Assembly (NCBI GenBank): GCA_965276665.1
Contig: OZ255620.1
Span: forward strand, 1,240,001-1,304,000
Source: CAWGJC01 sp965276665
GTDB taxonomy: Bacteria; Pseudomonadota; Alphaproteobacteria; Acetobacterales; Acetobacteraceae
DNA length: 64,000 nt
Reading direction: 5' to 3'
Shown: positions 26,922 through 37,514 of the stretch, piece by piece
Numbering within the stretch: the first letter of the stretch is position 1
Layout: the number at the start of each line of letters is the position of its first letter
Notes under the pieces: model-generated
The model's input: the letters and a program-made list of their open reading frames with translations, nothing else
Told to the model about the DNA's origin: nothing
Database searches by the model: none
Made by a program: the position numbers and the translations under genes

Positions 26922-27710
26922 ATGACCGCAGGCGCCGAGCCCGCGCAATCCGATTCGGGCGCGGCCCAGCCGCATGTGCTGATCGCGACCCCCTGCTATG
27001 GCGGGCTGGTCGGCCAGAACTACATGCAATCGGTGATCCGGCTGATGCAGCACGCGTCCTCGGCCGGGTTCGGCCTCGACCTCGCGCTGCTCGGGCACGA
27101 TTCTCTGATCACGCGCAGCCGCAACTCGCTGGTCGCCCGCTTCCTCGACATGCCGGCGGCGACCCATCTGCTGTTCATCGATGCCGATATCGGCTTCGAC
27201 CCCGCGCAGGTCGCGCGGATGCTCGCCTGCGGCGAGGAGGTGGTCGCCGGCATGTATCCGCTGAAGGTGATCGAATGGAATCGCCAGGCCATGGCCAGGG
27301 TCGCCGCGGGCGAGCCCATCGGCACCGCGCCGATGCTCTATGTCGGGCGGGTTTGCGAAGGCGAGGAGGCGGCGCGGCGCGGCGCCTTCGTCACCGCGAC
27401 CTATGCGGGCACCGGCTTCCTGCTGATCCGGCGGAGTGCTATTCTCCGGCTGATCGCGGCGCATCCGGAACTGCGCTACGGCAGCATCCAGACGCATCCC
27501 TTGCCGCCGAGCCCGAGCGAGAACCAGTACGCGCTGTTCGATTGCATGATCGAGCCGGAGACCGGCATCTATCTGAGCGAGGATTACGCCTTCTGCCGCC
27601 GTTGGCGCGATCTCGGCGGCCGCATCTGGCTCGACACCGAGGGCGTGCTCACCCACACCGGCACGCTCGACTTTACCGGCGAGCCGAACCGGCGTTTCCC
27701 GGCCGGATGA
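26922..27710 (+). CDS. GT-A-fold glycosyltransferase-like protein
   Basis: 262 residues. VLIATPCYGGLVGQNYMQS opens the fold. HLLFIDADIGFDPAQVARM carries a DAD (DxD-like) metal/nucleotide-sugar motif, and GTGFLLIRRSAILRL fits the acceptor side. EDYAFCRRWRDLGGRIWLD is the usual late acidic motif with the catalytic-base Glu-Asp. It has no signal peptide or membrane helix, so it is cytosolic. The family is common as single genes in alphaproteobacteria with unknown acceptor. It has no glycan neighbours here. Confidence 0.72.
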   Translation: MTAGAEPAQSDSGAAQPHVLIATPCYGGLVGQNYMQSVIRLMQHASSAGFGLDLALLGHDSLITRSRNSLVARFLDMPAATHLLFIDADIGFDPAQVARMLACGEEVVAGMYPLKVIEWNRQAMARVAAGEPIGTAPMLYVGRVCEGEEAARRGAFVTATYAGTGFLLIRRSAILRLIAAHPELRYGSIQTHPLPPSPSENQYALFDCMIEPETGIYLSEDYAFCRRWRDLGGRIWLDTEGVLTHTGTLDFTGEPNRRFPAG

Positions 27711-27788
27711 CAACAATTCGGTAAGGTTTCCCGCCGACATTCGATCCGCGGCCGAGAAGCGGCCGGGCGAGGTCGAAAGGACGCGGCG

Positions 27789-28275
27789 ATGCGCGAGGGA
27801 CACAGCCGGACCGGCAGTGTCGTGACGGCGTTGGCCGGCACGCTGACGATGACCGCCCTGGTGATGACGGGCGTGGTGCATCTGGCGATCCAGGCGATGG
27901 AGAGCGGCGCCGATCCCGGCGATATCGTGAGCTTCACCCCCGGTGCCCCGCTTCCGAGCGATCTCGCCGGGCTGGTCGCCGCCCGCATCGACGGGCCGGC
28001 GGAGGGCGCCTGCATGCTCGACCTCGCGGTGATCGCCCGCTCCGGCGGCAGCTTCGTCATCGAGGCGCGCGACGGGCAGGCCTATCGCATGCACTTATCG
28101 CATGCACTGGGCGGGGCGGCGGACGAGCGTGGGAGGCGCCGATTGCGGCCGAGCGCGCGACATCGTGCTTGGGCCGGCCGATATAGACCTGCTGGCGCTG
28201 GCCGCCGGCGGCTTCGGCACCGAGGCCCAGCGTGCGCCGGTCAACGCCATGCGCACGGCGAATTCGGTTCCCTGA
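27789..28275 (+). pseudogene. membrane-anchored hypothetical gene, frameshifted by a 13-bp tandem duplication
   Basis: The protein starts with one membrane helix (about residues 12-36, TALAGTLTMTALVMTGVVHL) and a short extracytoplasmic domain. At 28083-28108 the 13-mer TATCGCATGCACT occurs twice in perfect tandem. With both copies the frame runs into an Arg-rich nonsense tail and stops at 28310. Removing one copy restores a frame that reads AYRMHWAGRRTS, continues ARDIVLGPADIDLLALAAGG and stops at 28275, with normal codon use. So it is a recently broken gene, a slippage-variable gene or an assembly error. Function unknown. Confidence 0.75.
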
Positions 28276-28371
28276 GACGCGCGCCACTCTCGGGCGGACT
28301 ACTCCTTTAAGCGGGATTGCGAACCCCCCCTCCCCGAAACGATAGCTGTTACAGGTTTAGGGGGCACGGTC

Positions 28372-30270
28372 ATGGCGACAATCACCTGGAAGAACGACAA
28401 GAGCGGCAATTGGAGCACCGGCGCCAACTGGTCGTCGGGCAGCCTCCCGGGCAGCGGCGACAACGCCGTCATCAGCACCGCCGACCCGCACACCATCACC
28501 CATTCGATGGGCTTGCACAGCATCGCGAAGCTGAACGTCGCGGCGGCTGACACGCTCGCGATCACCGGCGGCAAGCTGGTGGTGAGCGGCGCCGCGACGC
28601 TCGCCGGCAATCTCGTCGAATCGGCCGGCACGTTCGGCGTCGGCGCGGGCTCCTTCTCCACCGGCGGCATCACCCAGACCGGCGGCACCCTCGCGGTGAA
28701 CGCGGGCGTGTTCAACGTCAAGGGAACCAACAGTTTCGGCGGCACGATCGCGGGCGCCGGCACGCTCGATCTGAGCACCGGCAGCAATACACTCGCGGCT
28801 GGCCTCGCGCTCAACGTCGGCAAGCTGGTGATCGGCAGCGCGGCGACCGTCACACTCGGCGGCAATCTCGCCTATGCCGGCACCTTGGCCGATAACGGCG
28901 GCACCATCGACAGCGGCGGCGAGACGCTGACGCTCTCCGGCGCGGCCTCGGGCCTCAATCTGGTCGATACGGCGCTGGTCCTCACCGGGACGATGACCGG
29001 CGGCCTCAATCTGTTCGGCTCGACGCTCGACAATTTCGGCGTGCTGAACGGCACGATCGACCTGACCTACGGGCAGGGCAACCTGCAGCTCTCCGAGGCG
29101 TTCACCAACGAGGCGGGCGGCACCATCAACACGTCGGGGATCAACTCGCGCCTCGACAGCGGCGTGAACACCAATGACGGCGTGATCAATTTCACCGGCA
29201 GCGGCGAGGTTTTCACCTCGCTCACTAATCTTGGCACGATCAACATCGAGGCTGGCGCGACGATGACCGTGTCCGGGTTCCACGAGGCAAGCCAGCCGTT
29301 CCTCACCTATGATCTCGGCGGTGTGGTCAGCGGCGCCGGGACGCTCGATATCGGGACGGGCGTCGATTTCCAGCCGGGCGTGTCGCTTTCGGTCGCCGCC
29401 ATCGAGATGACGCAGGCGAACGCCGAAGTGCCGCAGAACAGCTTCATGACCTTCGCGAGCGACGCCAGCTACGCCGGCAGCCTGACAATGAATTCCGGCG
29501 GCATCGGCCTGAACGGCCATGCGCTGACGCTCAGCGGCGTGGTCGATTTCGCGGATATCGCGCCGCCGCTCAACGCGCCGTATTCCAATATCGACAACAG
29601 CGTCAGCGGCGGGACCCTGACGCTCGCCGGAACGACGGCGATCGCGAGCCTGAGCGCGGACACGCTCGTCAATACCGGAGCGATCACCCAGATCGCCGTC
29701 GCCACCGGCGATTACGGTTTCGACGTCTCGTTGCTCGTCAACCAGGCGGGCGCGACATATCAGATGCAGAACGGCGCGCAGATCACCCCCGGGACGCTGG
29801 ACACCGTCGGGACGCTGGAGAATTTCGGTGCGATCTCGGCCTCCGGCCAGACCGCGATCGACATCGCGACGATCAATGCCGGCACCGTGCAGGCCATGAG
29901 CGGAACGCTCACATTCGGGAGCGCCGTGTCCGGCGGCGGCACGCTGCTGCTGGCGGCGAATGCGGGGATGGCGTTCAATGCCAACGTGGGGGCGGGCGGG
30001 CTGGTGTCGCTCGGGGCCAACACGTCTCTCGCCGTCGATGCGACGGACGGGTTCGGCGCCACCATCGCGAATTTCGCGGCCGCGGACATCATCACTCTCG
30101 ACGGACTCGGCTGGAACAGCAACGCGACGGCGAGCTTCAACACGTCGAACGACCAGCTCTCGGTGATGAGCGGTTCGGCGAACACGACCCTGCAATTCGC
30201 CGGGAGCTATACCAGCGCCAGCTTCTCGCTGTTCGACAACCAGGGCACCGTCGCCGTCACGCACAGCTAG
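28372..30270 (+). CDS. beta-strand-repeat surface protein
   Basis: 632 residues, very rich in Gly, Thr, Ser, Asn and Ala, and poor in Lys, Arg and Cys. It shows the regular short beta-strand pattern of a right-handed beta-helix (for example GGTLTLAGTTAIASL). The N-terminus TWKNDKSGNWSTGANWSSGS and the tail FDNQGTVAVTHS are typical of Rhodospirillales beta-repeat proteins. No Sec signal, autotransporter barrel or RTX nonapeptide is visible, so the export route is unclear (a type I-like C-terminal signal is possible). Adhesin or extracellular matrix function is inferred from the fold. Its amber stop lies in the target site of an IS481 remnant. Confidence 0.75.
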   Translation: MATITWKNDKSGNWSTGANWSSGSLPGSGDNAVISTADPHTITHSMGLHSIAKLNVAAADTLAITGGKLVVSGAATLAGNLVESAGTFGVGAGSFSTGGITQTGGTLAVNAGVFNVKGTNSFGGTIAGAGTLDLSTGSNTLAAGLALNVGKLVIGSAATVTLGGNLAYAGTLADNGGTIDSGGETLTLSGAASGLNLVDTALVLTGTMTGGLNLFGSTLDNFGVLNGTIDLTYGQGNLQLSEAFTNEAGGTINTSGINSRLDSGVNTNDGVINFTGSGEVFTSLTNLGTINIEAGATMTVSGFHEASQPFLTYDLGGVVSGAGTLDIGTGVDFQPGVSLSVAAIEMTQANAEVPQNSFMTFASDASYAGSLTMNSGGIGLNGHALTLSGVVDFADIAPPLNAPYSNIDNSVSGGTLTLAGTTAIASLSADTLVNTGAITQIAVATGDYGFDVSLLVNQAGATYQMQNGAQITPGTLDTVGTLENFGAISASGQTAIDIATINAGTVQAMSGTLTFGSAVSGGGTLLLAANAGMAFNANVGAGGLVSLGANTSLAVDATDGFGATIANFAAADIITLDGLGWNSNATASFNTSNDQLSVMSGSANTTLQFAGSYTSASFSLFDNQGTVAVTHS

Positions 30271-30271
30271 C

Positions 30272-30989
30272 TGTTTAGTCTCGTGGTTTGCTGGAGCGGA
30301 TTTGAGATGAACCGTTCTGGCTCGTTCTGTCCGGTTCATCCGTTCGACCGGGCCGTTGGTCCAAGGATGGTTGATCCTGGTGAAGCGATGCTCGATGCCA
30401 TTCTCGCGGCAACGTATGTCGAACATGTGGGTCAGGAAGCGCGCGGTCGGGCCATCGGCATAGCGCGGGGGCAGGCGGAACTGGATGCCGTTATCGGTCA
30501 GCACGGTGTGGATGCGGTAAGGCACTGCTTTGACGAGCGCGACGAGGAAGGCCGAGGCGCTGCCGTGGTTGGCTTTCTCGACCAACTGCACGAAGGCGAG
30601 CTTGCTGGTGCGATCGACAGCGACGAACAAGTGCGGTTTGCCCTCGGCGGTCTGCACTTCGGCGATGTCGATGTGGAAGAAACCGATCGGCAGCAGCGTG
30701 TGCCTGGGGAACGCGACGACAATCACCTCGTTGGCGACGGACAGGCTGGTTGACCGCGGCTCCCGCGGACCCGTCGGGAGGTCGGTCACGGAGGTCCGTC
30801 GCTTCCACTTGGCGACGGTCTTCTGGTTGATGCCGTAACGCCTGGCGAGGGTCCTCAGGCTCGCTTGACCGTGCCGTATCGCGCAACGGACCGCCTCCGT
30901 CGTGGTGGCGCTTCCGTGTAGAACTTGGCCCATAGCGCCTCCTTCCACTCACGCGAAAACACCGCACCATCAAAGCCCGGGATCAAACA
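30272..30989 (-). mobile_element. IS481-family remnant
   Basis: 718 bp with TGTTT at both ends (30272 reading right, 30989 reading left) and partly matching end sequences. The flanks are GCTAGC on the left and CTTAGG on the right. This resembles the NCTAGN target known for IS481, with one substitution in the right copy. It is shorter than an intact element (about 1.0-1.3 kb) because of an internal deletion. Confidence 0.65.
30332..30933 (-). pseudogene. IS481-family transposase, internally deleted and truncated
   Basis: From ATG 30933 it begins with the IS481 helix-turn-helix (LRTLARRYGINQKTVAKWKR). It then jumps from VAFPRHTLLP straight to IGFFHIDIAEVQTAEGK, losing about 50 residues normally found between the DNA-binding and catalytic parts. 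VDRTSKLAFV and YRIHTVLTDNGIQF (catalytic Asps) remain. Homology stops after HPWTNGPVERMNRT (near 30332), and the frame then runs antisense through the neighbouring gene. The last third of the protein is missing, so it is inactive. Confidence 0.82.
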
Positions 30990-31053
30990 CTTAGGTTCAG
31001 GACCCTTTCCTTGGCTCGTGGCGGTTTGGTTCTGGGGGTGTCGGAGGTGTCTG

Positions 31054-31608
31054 ATGCCCGACGTTTTGCTGTTGCCGCGCGTCCATATGCGCCGGATCGA
31101 GCCGTTCTTTCCTGTCTCGCGCGGCCTGCGTCGTGTCGGCGATCGCCGGGCGATCAGCGGCATCGTCTCCGTGATCCGACACGGCCTGCAGTGGAAGGAC
31201 GCGCCGCGCGGCTACGGGCCGCACAAGACGCTCTACAACCGCTTCGTCCGCTGGAGCCGCCTCGGCGTGTTCGACCGCATCTTCGCGGCGCTGGTCGTCG
31301 AGGCTGGTGTTCCGGAACGGCCGATGATCGACAGCACTCATCTCAAGGCGCACCGGACCGCGGCAGCCTCGCCAAAAAGGGGCTGCTCCACGCTGCTTCA
31401 GACGCACCAGGGGCGGCCTGAACTCCAAGCTGCACACCGTCTGCGACGGACACGGCACCGGTCCGCCTGCCGCTCACGGCAGGCCAGACCAGCGACCATG
31501 CCGGCGCCGCGATCCTGCTGGCGGATCTGCCAAAGGCGCGCGAGCTGATCGCCGACCGCTGCTACGACAGCACCGGATACCGCGATGCTAGGCAGCAGCT
31601 GCAGGGGA
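31054..31608 (+). pseudogene. IS5-family transposase, frameshifted and 3'-truncated
   Basis: The ATG at 31054, with a GGAGGT site, opens an IS5-type N-terminus (RRIEPFFPVSRGLRRVGDRR, then VIRHGLQWKDAPRGYGPHKT). The first catalytic Asp lies in MIDSTHLKAHRTAA. From about 31365 the frame shifts at least twice: GGLNSKLHTVCDG continues in one frame, and TAGQTSDHAGAAILLADLP and ADRCYDSTGYRDARQQL in another. Homology breaks off near 31608, before the last catalytic Glu. A plausible left end is GGTTCAGGACCC at 30994, next to TTA. The element is dead. Confidence 0.8.
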
Positions 31609-32490
31609 GTAATTCATCCGTCCGAGGTCGGCGATGAGATTTGGCCCGGTCGGCTCCCAGCCGAGCCGCTCGCGCGTCCACGCGCTCGACGCCGGCATAT
31701 CGAGCCCGGCGAACGGCCCGAGCCAGCCAAAATGGTCCGCCGCTTCTGTCGGCGACAGCGACACCGCGGGAACACCCAGGCCGGCACCGATCACCTCTGC
31801 GATCTGACGCACCGGCACGCCTTCCTCAGCGACTGCATGATACCGTGCGCCAGCTTCGTGCCGCTCCAGAGCCAGTCGATAGAGGCGCGCGACGTCGGTG
31901 ACGTGCGCCGCCGGCCAGCGGTTGGCGCCTTGGCCGACATAGGCGGACACGCCCTTCGCGCGGGCGATCTCGACGGCCGGCGAGATGAGGCCCTGTTTCA
32001 CCGGATCGTGAACCTGCGGCAGACGCATGATTGCCACCGAGACGCCCCTGGCCGCCTGCTCGGCGCCCGCGCGCTCGGAGGCAATACGGGGAATGGGGCT
32101 GTTCCAGTCCACCACGTCCTCGGTTGCGGGCCGGCCGGGTTCCGTGCTGCCGATGCCGGTGCCAGAGGTGATGATGAGCGGCCGGTTCGTGCCGGCGAGA
32201 GCGCTGCCCATGGCCTCGATGACGCGCCGATCCTTCTCGCAATTGGCCACGAAATTCGAGAAATCGTGGTCGAAGGCGGTGTGGATCACCGCGTCCGCCT
32301 GAGCCGCCCCACTCGCGAGGCTGCCCGGGTCCTCAAGGGTGCCGCGATGCACCTCGGCGCCGGCCTCCTTCAGCCATCGCACGCCGGCGTCCGAGCGGGT
32401 AAGGCCGAGCACCTGATGGCCGGCGGCGATGAGTTCGGAAACGATCCGGGAGCCGATGAAGCCGGTCGCGCCGGTGAGGAAAACACGCAT
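31588..32490 (-). CDS. NAD(P)-dependent epimerase/dehydratase-type SDR
   Basis: 300 residues from ATG 32490. Extended SDR with MRVFLTGATGFIGSRIV (Rossmann) and strand-associated VIHTAFDHDF. The usual YxxxK is replaced by ASERAGAEQAARG, so classical catalysis is doubtful; relatives are annotated as 3-beta-hydroxysteroid dehydrogenase or NmrA-like. The last few residues (PAAAA and stop) are encoded by the truncated end of the IS5 remnant, so the native C-terminus may be slightly altered. It is divergent from the MmyB-type regulator across 94 bp and likely controlled by it, an arrangement often seen for this pair. Confidence 0.8.
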   Translation of the reverse strand: MRVFLTGATGFIGSRIVSELIAAGHQVLGLTRSDAGVRWLKEAGAEVHRGTLEDPGSLASGAAQADAVIHTAFDHDFSNFVANCEKDRRVIEAMGSALAGTNRPLIITSGTGIGSTEPGRPATEDVVDWNSPIPRIASERAGAEQAARGVSVAIMRLPQVHDPVKQGLISPAVEIARAKGVSAYVGQGANRWPAAHVTDVARLYRLALERHEAGARYHAVAEEGVPVRQIAEVIGAGLGVPAVSLSPTEAADHFGWLGPFAGLDMPASSAWTRERLGWEPTGPNLIADLGRMNYSPAAAA

Positions 32491-32584
32491 GAAGCACCTC
32501 CGAGTGTGAGCCGGGATGTCGCGCCAGACATCAACCTGGTAAAGTAGTGACTTGATCATAGTATAGTGGCCAACAGGATAGCGT
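32491..32584. promoter_or_regulatory. shared divergent promoter of SDR and regulator genes
   Basis: 94 bp with a short AT-richer core near 32540-32570. That core contains TATAGT-like boxes, the palindrome TGATCA, and TATACT on the opposite strand. It is the only place for both promoters and for the regulator's operator. The exact sites are not resolved by eye. Confidence 0.45.
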
Positions 32585-33415
32585 ATGCCCGCTCAGGCAG
32601 CCGATCAGCTCGGAACTTACCTTCGTAATCGCCGCACACGGCTGGACCCGGCCGCATTCGGCTTTTCAGGCGGCCGTAGGCGCACTCCGGGCCTCCGTCG
32701 TGAGGAGGTCGCGCAGCGCGCCAACATCAGCCCGACCTGGTACACTTGGCTGGAGCAGGGGCGGGGTGGCGCGCCGTCCGCCGACGTGCTCGACCGCATC
32801 GCCACTGGGCTGATGCTGACCGAACCCGAACGCGAGCACTTGTTCATGCTCGGTCTCGGCCGGCCGCCCGAGATCCGGTACAGGCGCGTGGACGGCGTGA
32901 CGCCGCGGCTGCAGCGCGTGCTCGACGCGCTGGAGGTCAGTCCGGCGATCGTCAAGACCGCGATCTGGGATGTGGTCGCGTGGAACCGCGCAGCAGCAGC
33001 ACTTCTCACCGACTATTCGAAGCTGCCGCGCGAGCAGCGCAACATCCTGCGCCTCATGTTCGGCAACCCGCGTGTGCGGGCGGCGCAGGTGGATTGGCAG
33101 AGCGTCGCGCGCTTTGCGGTCGGCGCGTTCCGCGCGGACGTCGCCCGCGCCGGCGCCGGCGCGGAGGTCAGCCGTCTCGTCGACGAGCTCTCGAGGACGA
33201 GCGCCGAGTTCGACGCGCTGTGGCGCGACAACGAGGTTGTCGCTCACGGCGAGGGCTTGAAGCGGATCCATCACCCCGAGGCCGGGATGCTCGAGCTGGA
33301 GTTCTCCGCCTTTGCCGTCGATGGCAGACCGGAATTGGGCATGGTCATCTACAATCCCGCGTCGCAGGCAGACGCCGATCGAATCCGAACCCTGATAGCT
33401 GCCAAACGAGATTGA
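32585..33415 (+). CDS. XRE-family regulator with MmyB-like ligand-binding domain
   Basis: 276 residues. N-terminal helix-turn-helix (about 8-80) with the family signature RTPGLRREEVAQRANIS and TWYTWLEQGRG. The C-terminal about 180 residues match the MmyB-like PAS-type domain (WDVVAWNRAAAALL, NILRLMFGNPRVR, GLKRIHHPEAGMLELEF). MmyB-type proteins typically repress or activate a divergent oxidoreductase gene; here that is the SDR at 31588-32490. The binding ligand is unknown. The gene is intact although flanked by IS debris on both sides. Confidence 0.87.
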   Translation: MPAQAADQLGTYLRNRRTRLDPAAFGFSGGRRRTPGLRREEVAQRANISPTWYTWLEQGRGGAPSADVLDRIATGLMLTEPEREHLFMLGLGRPPEIRYRRVDGVTPRLQRVLDALEVSPAIVKTAIWDVVAWNRAAAALLTDYSKLPREQRNILRLMFGNPRVRAAQVDWQSVARFAVGAFRADVARAGAGAEVSRLVDELSRTSAEFDALWRDNEVVAHGEGLKRIHHPEAGMLELEFSAFAVDGRPELGMVIYNPASQADADRIRTLIAAKRD

Positions 33416-33604
33416 AGCGCGCCTACCAAACGATTGGCCTCTTGGGGGATCGATGCAGTTGCGAGCGGCGCAGTGCGGTGAGTGGGCGCATAGCGCTGCT
33501 ACCGGAACCCCGGGTCAGACGCCCCGTCCTGCTTCTCGCCTCTGACGACGATCGACAGGAGCGCATCGGGAAGTGGTCGTTGTAGGTGCAACGCTTCGCC
33601 GACC

Positions 33605-33916
33605 GGCGAACAGTTCCTCGCCCCCAAACTCTCGCCGGGCGACATCGTCATCGCCGACAACCTCGGCAGTCACAAGGTCAGCGGCGTGCGCAAGGCCATC
33701 GAGGCGCGTGGCGCTTCGCTGATGTTCCTGCCGCCCTATTCGCCCGGCCTGAACCCGATCGAACACGCTTTCGCAAAACTCAAAGCCCTTATCCGCAAAG
33801 CAGAACCGCGCACCCGAGAAGCCCTCCGGAGACGCATCGGATCAATCGTCAACACCTCCCCAGCCTCGCAATGCGCCAACATGCTCTCGCACTGCGGCTA
33901 CACACAGTCAGGATAA
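33605..33916 (+). pseudogene. IS630-family transposase, 3' fragment
   Basis: Only the C-terminal part remains: GEQFLAPKLSPGDIVIADNL (second catalytic Asp region), GSHKVSGVRKAIEARGA, FLPPYSPGLNPIEHAFAKLK (last catalytic Glu region) and the usual tail ending GYTQSG. There is no start codon and no N-terminal helix-turn-helix; homology begins abruptly near 33605. The rest of the gap (33416-33604 and 33917-33976) shows no gene. Confidence 0.82.
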
Positions 33917-33976
33917 AAACGCTCTAGGTGGGCGTAATCGACGGCGTGAGCGCGCGCCGCGCCCGGGCGGGCGCCG

Positions 33977-35552
<1,576 letters not shown>

Positions 35553-35581
<29 letters not shown>

Positions 35582-36290
35582 GCAGCGTCGCTCCCGTCAC
35601 CCAGCCCGCCTCGTCGGAGGCCAGATAGACCACCGCCGCCGAGATGTCCTCGGGCGCGCCGATGCGGCGCAGCGGAATCGCCTCCAGCATGCGCGCTTGC
35701 TGCGCCTCCGTCAGCACCGCGGTCATGCTGGTCGCCACCATTCCGGGCGCCACCACGTTCACCGTGATGCCGCGCGAGGCGACTTCCTGCGCCAGCGACT
35801 TGCTCATGCCGACCAGCCCGGCCTTGGCGGCAGCATAATTCGCCTGCCCCGCATTGCCCGTGGCGCCGACCACGCTCGAGATGCCGATGACCCGGCCACG
35901 CCGCCGCCGCACCATGCCGCGCAGCGCCGCGCGGGCGAGCCGGAAAGGGGCCGCGAGATCGACCTCGATCACCGCCTGCCAATCCTCGTCCTTAAGGCGG
36001 AGCGCCAGCATGTCCCGGGTCAGCCCGGCATTGTTGACCAGAATATCGAGCGGCCCGGCGGCCGCCTCCGCCGCCGCGACCAGCGCGTCCGGCGCGGCCG
36101 GATCGCGGAGATCGGCGGGGCAGACATGCGCGCCCTCACCGAGCTCGCCCGCCAGCGCGTCGAGCGCCTCCCGCCGCGTGCCGGAGAGCGCGACCGCCGC
36201 CCCCTGGGCGTGCAGGGCGCGAGCGATCGCCGCACCGATGCCACCCGACGCGCCGGTGACCAGCGCGATCTTTCCGTCCAGCCGGAACAT
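35553..36290 (-). CDS. fabG: 3-oxoacyl-ACP reductase FabG
   Basis: 245 residues. NADPH-dependent reduction of 3-oxoacyl-ACP in fatty-acid synthesis. ALVTGASGGIGAAIARAL (cofactor), NNAG and the catalytic Ser-Tyr-Lys set ISSVVGATGNAGQANYAAAK are present. The C-terminal VTGATLHVNGGMAMV is the FabG hallmark. It follows fabD by 11 bp, so the two form an operon transcribed leftwards. fabF and acpP are not in the window. Confidence 0.94.
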
Positions 36291-36301
36291 GGAGTTCTCC
36301 C

Positions 36302-37270
36302 TCAGATCGCCTTCAGCATCGCCTCGATCTCGACCGGCGTGCCGGCCGAGAGGACCAGCGCATCGGGCGCGATCCGCCGCGCGAGGCCGGCCAGCACGCG
36401 GCCGGCGCCGAGCTCGAAGAAGCGGTCAACACCCATGCCGACCATCGCCTCCATGCTCTCCCGCCAACGCACCGTCGCGGTCACCTGGCGGACCAACAGG
36501 TCGCGGATCTCGGCGGGGTCGGTCGCCTTGGCCGCGGTGACGTTCGCGATCAGCGGCACCACCGGCGGCGCGGGCGTGGTTTCGGCGAGCGCCTCCGCCA
36601 TCTCGTCGGCCGCCGGCGCCATCAGCGCGCAGTGAAACGGCGCCGAGACCGGCAGCAGCAGCGCGCGCCGCACGCCGCGTTCCTTGGCGAGCGCGATCGC
36701 CCGCTCCACCGCCTCGCGATGGCCGGAGATCACCACCTGATCGCCGCCATTGTCGTTCGCCACCTCGACCACCTGACGGGTCTCTCCCGCTTCGGTCTCG
36801 TGGATGGCGGCATCGGCGCAGATCGCGCGCACCTGGTCGAGCTCGACATTGAGCAACGCCGCCATCGCCCCCTCGCCCGCCGGCACCGCGCGCTGCATCG
36901 CCTGCCCGCGCCGCCTGAGCAGCTGCGCGGCCTCGGCGAGGCTGAATGCATCCGCCGCGGCGAGCGCGCTGTATTCGCCGAGCGAATGCCCGGCGACGAG
37001 GGCCGCGGACACCGCGAGCCGCAAGCCGCCCTCGCGCTCCAGCGTGCGCAGCACCGCGATCGACACCGCCATCAGCGCCGGCTGCGCGTTCTCGGTGAGC
37101 ATCAGCTCCTCGGCCGGCCCCTCGAACATCAGGCGGGAGAGGCGCTCCTTCAGCGTCTCGTCGACTTCCTGGAAGGTCTCGCGCGCGGCGGGGAAGGCCT
37201 TTGCCAGGTCGCGGCCCATGCCGACGGCCTGGCTGCCCTGGCCGGGGAAGAGAAAGGCGTGAACGGGCAT
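36302..37270 (-). CDS. fabD: malonyl-CoA:ACP transacylase FabD
   Basis: 322 residues. Transfers malonyl from CoA to acyl carrier protein. FLFPGQGSQAVGMGRDL opens the fold. The active-site serine lies in VAGHSLGEYSAL, and the histidine in SAPFHCALM. Between them are the Arg-containing RRGQAMQRAVP and VEVANDNGGDQVVISG. Normal length. It is divergent from rpsF across 244 bp. Confidence 0.95.
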   Translation of the reverse strand: MPVHAFLFPGQGSQAVGMGRDLAKAFPAARETFQEVDETLKERLSRLMFEGPAEELMLTENAQPALMAVSIAVLRTLEREGGLRLAVSAALVAGHSLGEYSALAAADAFSLAEAAQLLRRRGQAMQRAVPAGEGAMAALLNVELDQVRAICADAAIHETEAGETRQVVEVANDNGGDQVVISGHREAVERAIALAKERGVRRALLLPVSAPFHCALMAPAADEMAEALAETTPAPPVVPLIANVTAAKATDPAEIRDLLVRQVTATVRWRESMEAMVGMGVDRFFELGAGRVLAGLARRIAPDALVLSAGTPVEIEAMLKAI

Positions 37271-37514
37271 GGGACTCCCTGAACCGGTTTTCTGCCGATA
37301 TCGTTCTTCTCGGTCGCGGCGCGGTATCCCGCGACCGGAGCCGTGTCAACGGCGCAGCCCCAAGGTCAGACTCCGGGGCCAGGCTCTCTGGCCGGTGCCG
37401 CGTGTTGCATTCCGCCGGCCGCTGTGCTCAACACCCGCCCTTCCCTGCCGAGGCCCTGGCACGCCCCGGCTATGCGCGCATCCCGCGCGCCGAACCTAGC
37501 CAGAGGGAGTTCAC

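Noticed and set aside
28357..30948. 863-codon open frame antisense to the beta-repeat gene
   Set aside because: Only its first 200 codons match anything (the IS481 transposase remnant); the rest mirrors the codon bias of the sense gene.
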